The position numbers were made by a program, and so were the translations under genes. From contig NZ_CAJYOJ010000033.1 of NCBI RefSeq assembly GCF_913776295.1, positions 1-46,049 on the forward strand: a stretch of DNA of 46,049 bases, given 5' to 3'. Shown here piece after piece: positions 43,075 to 46,049 of this stretch. This stretch comes from an uncultured Pedobacter sp. Lineage in GTDB: Bacteria; Bacteroidota; Bacteroidia; Sphingobacteriales; Sphingobacteriaceae. The notes beneath the pieces are model-generated. The model searched no databases and was not told the DNA's origin. It worked only from the letters and a program-made list of their open reading frames with translations. Within the stretch, counting starts at the first letter, position 1. Each line of letters starts with the position of its first letter.

Positions 43075-43485
43075 TTATTCAAATCTGGCGGCAAAATCTG
43101 CCAATGTTTGTTTAGCCAAATTGTTCATCAGTGCTTGCTCTGCAGCGCTGTACAACGCATCCAAATGCTGATTGATCTGCCTGCCTATCGGACATTTGGG
43201 ATTAGGTTCATTTTTATGTTGCCCTAAAATTTTGCTGCCGCTTACTGATTGATAAACTTCGCCCAGGTTAATATCTTTGGCATCTTTTGCCAGAAATGAG
43301 CCTCCCCCCTTACCTTCTTTACTCTCCACAAAACCATGTTTACGTAAATTCATGATTTCCTTGCGCACTAAAACAGGGTTGACATTGATGCTTCCGGCCA
43401 GGTAAGCCGAACTCACTACAGTACCTTTGGCCTCATTTAATAAGGTTAAAATGTGTAAGGCAATCGGAAACCTGCTTGTACTCAT
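43075..43485 (-). CDS. Rrf2 family transcriptional regulator (YwnA-like)
   Basis: A 136-aa regulator. I start it at ATG 43485 (MSTSRFPIALHILTLLNEAK); the frame is open to 43575 but that stretch contains the promoter and operator. The winged HTH covers ~5-65 (AYLAGSINVNPVLVRKEIMN, LRKHGFVESKEGKGGGSFLA), followed by the dimer helix. Only one Cys (NPKCPIGRQ) is present, so an Fe-S cluster of the three-Cys IscR/NsrR kind is unlikely; a one-Cys redox or electrophile switch is possible. It precedes the NmrA-like gene on the same strand. Confidence 0.9.
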   Translation of the reverse strand: MSTSRFPIALHILTLLNEAKGTVVSSAYLAGSINVNPVLVRKEIMNLRKHGFVESKEGKGGGSFLAKDAKDINLGEVYQSVSGSKILGQHKNEPNPKCPIGRQINQHLDALYSAAEQALMNNLAKQTLADFAARFE

Positions 43486-43486
43486 T

Positions 43487-43507
43487 CTGTAATTATTTTT
43501 ATTACAG
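43487..43507. promoter_or_regulatory. Rrf2-type operator copy 2 (CTGTAAT, 7-nt spacer, ATTACAG)
   Basis: CTGTAAT (43487-43493) and ATTACAG (43501-43507) are perfect 7-bp arms around TATTTTT. It lies between the -7 element (43510-43517) and the ATG at 43485, covering the predicted transcription start, which suits autorepression. Confidence 0.7.
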
Positions 43508-43509
43508 TA

Positions 43510-43538
43510 CAAAGGTAAGAAGGTTTTATAGAAATCAA
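43510..43538 (-). promoter_or_regulatory. Consensus promoter of the Rrf2-type regulator
   Basis: On the minus strand TTG (43538-43536, within TTTTGA), an 18-nt spacer and TACCTTTG (43517-43510) match the Bacteroidota consensus exactly. Predicted transcription starts near 43503-43506, inside the operator at 43487-43507, leaving an ~18-nt leader before ATG 43485. Confidence 0.75.
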
Positions 43539-43607
43539 AATATATTTTAAAATTCCATAACAACAGCTTCTCCACTTCCCTACCGTTGAATGATTTTAAA
43601 AATCTCC

Positions 43608-43705
43608 TTCATTTCGACTGTAGCGCAGCGAAATGCCTGCCCGTACAGGCGGGGAGAAATCTTTGAACTATGTAGAAAGATTTCACCACTGCGGTCGAAA
43701 TGACG
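43608..43705. repeat. Dispersed TTTCGACTG-type element, copy C (98 bp)
   Basis: It begins TTCATTTCGACTGTAGCGCA and includes GCCTGCCCGTACAGGCGGGG then AGAAATCTTTG, and ends AGATTTCACCACTGCGGTCG then AAATGACG. It shares the GC-rich inner hairpin type with copy A and the GAAATGACG end with copy B. It lies in the gene-free stretch 43539-43812. Confidence 0.75.
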
Positions 43706-43812
43706 ACTTTTCGAGGCTTATCATTTCGCTAGGATTCTTCTGTCACTGATATTGATCAGAATAACAGTTTTCCCTATTTAACTTTCCCCCTGAGAAAAGC
43801 CTTTAAATTTCG

Positions 43813-43820
43813 TACTTTTG
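43813..43820 (+). promoter_or_regulatory. -7 element (TACTTTTG) 8 nt before the ABC-F start codon
   Basis: An exact TAnnTTTG match; the following CAGCC equals the sequence after the tRNA-Cys promoter. No TTG stands at the -33 distance (the region reads TTTCCCCCTGAG). Transcription should begin at about 43824-43827, so the mRNA has at most a few bases before ATG 43829. Confidence 0.55.
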
Positions 43821-43828
43821 CAGCCGAA

Positions 43829-45736
43829 ATGATTTCAATAAACAATTTAACTTTCCTGATTGGCTCAAGGGCCTTATACGATGACGCAAACTGGCACATC
43901 AAACCTGGCGACAGAGCCGGTTTAATTGGTGCCAATGGAACAGGAAAATCAACACTTTTAAAAATAATTGTCGGCGAGTATGCACCGAGTTCGGGTACGG
44001 TTTCCATGTCTAAAGACCTGAAAATTGGTTACTTAAACCAGGATCTGCTTTCTTACGATTCGCACCATAGCATTTTGCACGTGGCCATGGAAGCTTTTGA
44101 GCGCCAGAACCAGTTGCATGATGAAATTGAAGAACTGCTTAAAAAAATTGAGACTGATTACAGCGAAGAGGTTTTATTTAAGTTAAGTGATAAACAACAA
44201 GAATTTGAAGCCCTTGACGGTTACAACATTGAGTACAGGGCCAACGAAATTTTGGCTGGTTTAGGCTTTAGTACGGCAGACCAATTACGCCCCTTAAATA
44301 CCTTTTCCGGAGGTTGGCGGATGCGGGTAATGCTGGCTAAAATCTTATTGCAAACACCTGATATCTTATTGCTCGATGAGCCGACCAACCACATGGATTT
44401 ACCTTCCATCAAATGGCTGGAAAACTATTTAATGAGTTTTGAAGGTGCCATCGTAATTGTATCTCACGATCGGTATTTCCTGGACAAGATTGTAAACCGT
44501 ACGGTAGAATCGCGCAAAGGCAAATTGACCGTATATGCGGGTAACTACAGTTTTTATGTAGAAGAAAAAGCCATGCGCAGCGAAATCCAAAAGGGAGAAT
44601 TTAAGAACCAGCAGGCTAAAATTAAACAGGAAGAGCGTTTAATTGAGCGTTTCAAAGCCAAGGCGAGTAAGGCTAAAATGGCCCAGTCGCGGATGAAAGC
44701 TTTAGACAGGATGGAGCGTATTGATGATGTGGATGATGAAAACCCTACCGTAAATTTTGCTTTTAAATTTTCTAAACCATCGGGCAGGCATGTGGTACGT
44801 ATCGAGCATGCCCATAAAAGTTATCCAAATGTGCATATTCTGGATGATGCCGAAGGTGTGATCGAAAAAGGAGATAAAATTGCCCTGATCGGTGCTAACG
44901 GAAAAGGTAAATCTACTTTATTGAGGATGATTGCCGGAGCTGAAAAATTTGAAGGTTTCTGCGAAACCGGTCATAATGTAACCACTACTTTCTTTGCGCA
45001 GCACCAGTTAGAATCGCTGCATCTGGAGAATTCAATTTTGGAAGAACTACAGGCCTTTGCACCCAAACATACTGATACCGAATTGCGCAGCATTTTAGGT
45101 TGTTTCCTGTTTACCGGCGATGATGTTTTCAAAAAGATCAAGGTACTTTCGGGAGGGGAAAAATCGCGTGTGGCCCTGGCGAAATCTTTAACTACAGATT
45201 CAAATTTCCTGATCCTGGATGAGCCAACCAACCACCTGGATATCCAATCGGTAAACATCCTGATCCAGGCCTTGCAACAATTTGAAGGTACTTTCATTAC
45301 AGTTTCCCACGATAGGTATTTTCTGGATAATGTAGCCAATAAAATCTGGTTTATCGAAAATGGCAAGATCAAACAATATCCCGGCACTTATGCCGAATAT
45401 GAAGAATGGAATAGCAAAAGGGTTATCCCTGCAGCTAAACCTATTCCGGTTAAAATGCCCGAAAAACCAAAGGAACAGCCAAAACCGGCTACCCCTAACA
45501 CGGCTAATCAGTTAAAAAAGCTGAACGACGAATTGCAAAAAACAGAAAAACTGATTACCGAACTGGAGCAAAATGTAAAAAACATTGAAGCAGAACTGGC
45601 CGACGAGAATGTTTACGCCAAAGCCGATAAACTGGCTGAAGCCAACAAACGTTACCTGGCAACGAAACAGGAGTTAGATCACAGCCAAACTAAATGGGAA
45701 ACACTGGCAGCTGAGATCATGGAGCTTGAAGGTTAG
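43829..45736 (+). CDS. ABC-F family ATPase (Uup-like)
   Basis: A 635-aa soluble protein with two ABC domains and no membrane helices. Domain 1: Walker A GANGTGKST, signature FSGGWRMR, Walker B LLLDEPTNHMD and switch SHDRYFLDK. A charged inter-domain linker (~235-300, EIQKGEFKNQQAKIKQEERL and following) enters the ribosome in ABC-F proteins. Domain 2: GANGKGKST, LSGGEKSRVALAK, ILDEPTNHLD, SHDRYFLDN. The C-terminus (~540-635) is a Pro/Lys stretch and a coiled coil, as in Uup. It acts on stalled ribosomes or nucleic acid; antibiotic resistance cannot be judged from sequence. The start is set by the standard MISINNLTF N-terminus. Confidence 0.93.
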   Translation: MISINNLTFLIGSRALYDDANWHIKPGDRAGLIGANGTGKSTLLKIIVGEYAPSSGTVSMSKDLKIGYLNQDLLSYDSHHSILHVAMEAFERQNQLHDEIEELLKKIETDYSEEVLFKLSDKQQEFEALDGYNIEYRANEILAGLGFSTADQLRPLNTFSGGWRMRVMLAKILLQTPDILLLDEPTNHMDLPSIKWLENYLMSFEGAIVIVSHDRYFLDKIVNRTVESRKGKLTVYAGNYSFYVEEKAMRSEIQKGEFKNQQAKIKQEERLIERFKAKASKAKMAQSRMKALDRMERIDDVDDENPTVNFAFKFSKPSGRHVVRIEHAHKSYPNVHILDDAEGVIEKGDKIALIGANGKGKSTLLRMIAGAEKFEGFCETGHNVTTTFFAQHQLESLHLENSILEELQAFAPKHTDTELRSILGCFLFTGDDVFKKIKVLSGGEKSRVALAKSLTTDSNFLILDEPTNHLDIQSVNILIQALQQFEGTFITVSHDRYFLDNVANKIWFIENGKIKQYPGTYAEYEEWNSKRVIPAAKPIPVKMPEKPKEQPKPATPNTANQLKKLNDELQKTEKLITELEQNVKNIEAELADENVYAKADKLAEANKRYLATKQELDHSQTKWETLAAEIMELEG

Positions 45737-45760
45737 TTTAAGCGCAAGTTGGTAAGATAT

Positions 45761-45795
45761 AGCCGCTCCGATTTACATCAGGACGGCTTTTTTTT
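45761..45795 (+). terminator. Rho-independent terminator after the ABC-F gene
   Basis: AGCCG (45761-45765) pairs with CGGCT (45784-45788), and TCC with GGA inside after one bulged C, followed by eight or more T. It lies 24 nt after the stop codon. Confidence 0.82.
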
Positions 45796-45841
45796 GCCAT
45801 GGAAACTCAGAACCACAGAGAAAATTTTTTCTGTCATGCTG

Positions 45842-45884
45842 AGGCACGAAGCATCTTTTTATAGGTTGCAGATGCTTCGTACCT
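45842..45884. repeat. Inverted repeat ACGAAGCATCT / AGATGCTTCGT
   Basis: AGG-C-ACGAAGCATCT (45842-45856) pairs with AGATGCTTCGT-A-CCT (45870-45884) around a 13-nt loop, with one internal mismatch. It is preceded by CTGTCATGCTG. It directly abuts the terminal repeat, mirroring the GCCTGTCGAAG hairpin that abuts the repeat at the other end of the window. Confidence 0.7.
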
Positions 45885-46008
45885 ACCATTGACGTTATTT
45901 TGCAATTGCCTATTAATGAGTAACTTGCGAAACCTATGCATTTCGGCGTAGCTAGGCCGTAGCACCGTATCTCCGTTCCGCTTAAATCCGGCCTAACAAA
46001 TTTTTCGG
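45883..46008 (+). repeat. Dispersed ~125-bp repeat, copy at the right end of the window
   Basis: It begins CTACCATTGACGTTATTTTG and ends CGTATCTCCGTTCCGCTTAA then ATCCGGCCTAACAAATTTTTCGG. It matches the reverse complement of 4-127 strongly at both ends and loosely in the middle. Facing TAGGCCG and CGGCCTA words inside it can pair. The last bases of the window (46009-46049) show no gene. Confidence 0.7.
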
Positions 46009-46049
46009 GCTCCACTGACAAAGCCATCCCACTGGCTTCGAAAGAAAAA

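Noticed and set aside
43829..45736. ABC-F protein as an antibiotic-resistance determinant
   Set aside because: Its Uup-like coiled-coil C-terminus and core-gene setting suggest a housekeeping factor; nothing in the sequence shows resistance.
4..46008. The inverted terminal repeats as ends of a 46-kb transposon or integrated element
   Set aside because: Genes between them include pyrD, tRNA-Cys, tamL and other core genes in one compositional style, no transposase or integrase is present, and parts of the repeat recur at 40591.

Overview
The window looks like chromosome of a Sphingobacteriaceae member close to Pedobacter (phylum Bacteroidota). The evidence is moderate GC, Bacteroidota-type promoters (TTG, 17-20 nt, TAnnTTTG), two large TonB-dependent receptors with carboxypeptidase-regulatory-like N-domains, TamL, arabinan-type glycoside hydrolases, a TPR-transmembrane-HTH regulator, and many dispersed palindromic repeats in the gaps. 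No phage, transposase, integrase or CRISPR array is visible.

Layout. (1) 0.2-7.2 kb, minus strand: a phosphorus locus with a TPR/HTH regulator, then a TonB-dependent receptor, a beta-helix lipoprotein and a beta-propeller phytase. Two places upstream carry 11-bp-phased direct repeats that resemble PhoB-type boxes in layout. (2) 7.9-14.4 kb, plus strand: a compact five-gene unit made of a small His/Cys-rich membrane protein, an ABC ATPase, a siderophore/metallophore-type TonB receptor and two large six-helix ABC-2 permeases. A consensus promoter precedes it. This is the best candidate for a little-described system: an outer-membrane receptor joined to an ABC-2 (NosFY-like) module, perhaps for copper or another metal. 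(3) 14.8-18.6 kb: an Lrp/AsnC regulator divergent from a cysteine-synthase-family enzyme, followed by a DsbD system split into a separate alpha-domain protein and a membrane/thioredoxin protein. (4) 19.7-25.9 kb: two GH51 alpha-L-arabinofuranosidases converging on a GH127-type beta-L-arabinofuranosidase; then a secreted CehA/McbA-like metallohydrolase.

(5) 28.7-35.8 kb: an RsbQ/KAI2-like hydrolase, a short M16-like protein without the zinc motif, an M28 peptidase, TspO, and a PlpD-like patatin with an outer-membrane barrel, overlapping a small membrane protein gene. (6) 36.4-46 kb: housekeeping genes (2H phosphoesterase, TamL, SpoU-type rRNA methyltransferase, tRNA-Cys, a 56-aa basic protein, pyrD, an Rrf2 regulator with an NmrA-like oxidoreductase that share an inverted-repeat operator, and an ABC-F ATPase).

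The gene-poor gaps hold several repeat families: eight 24-nt hairpins with 10-bp arms and 4-nt loops, three copies of a TTTCGACTG-type element, a Flavo-1-like structured element, and two inverted copies of a ~125-bp repeat at the two ends of the window. Functional calls rest on recognised motifs and neighbourhood; no database search was possible.
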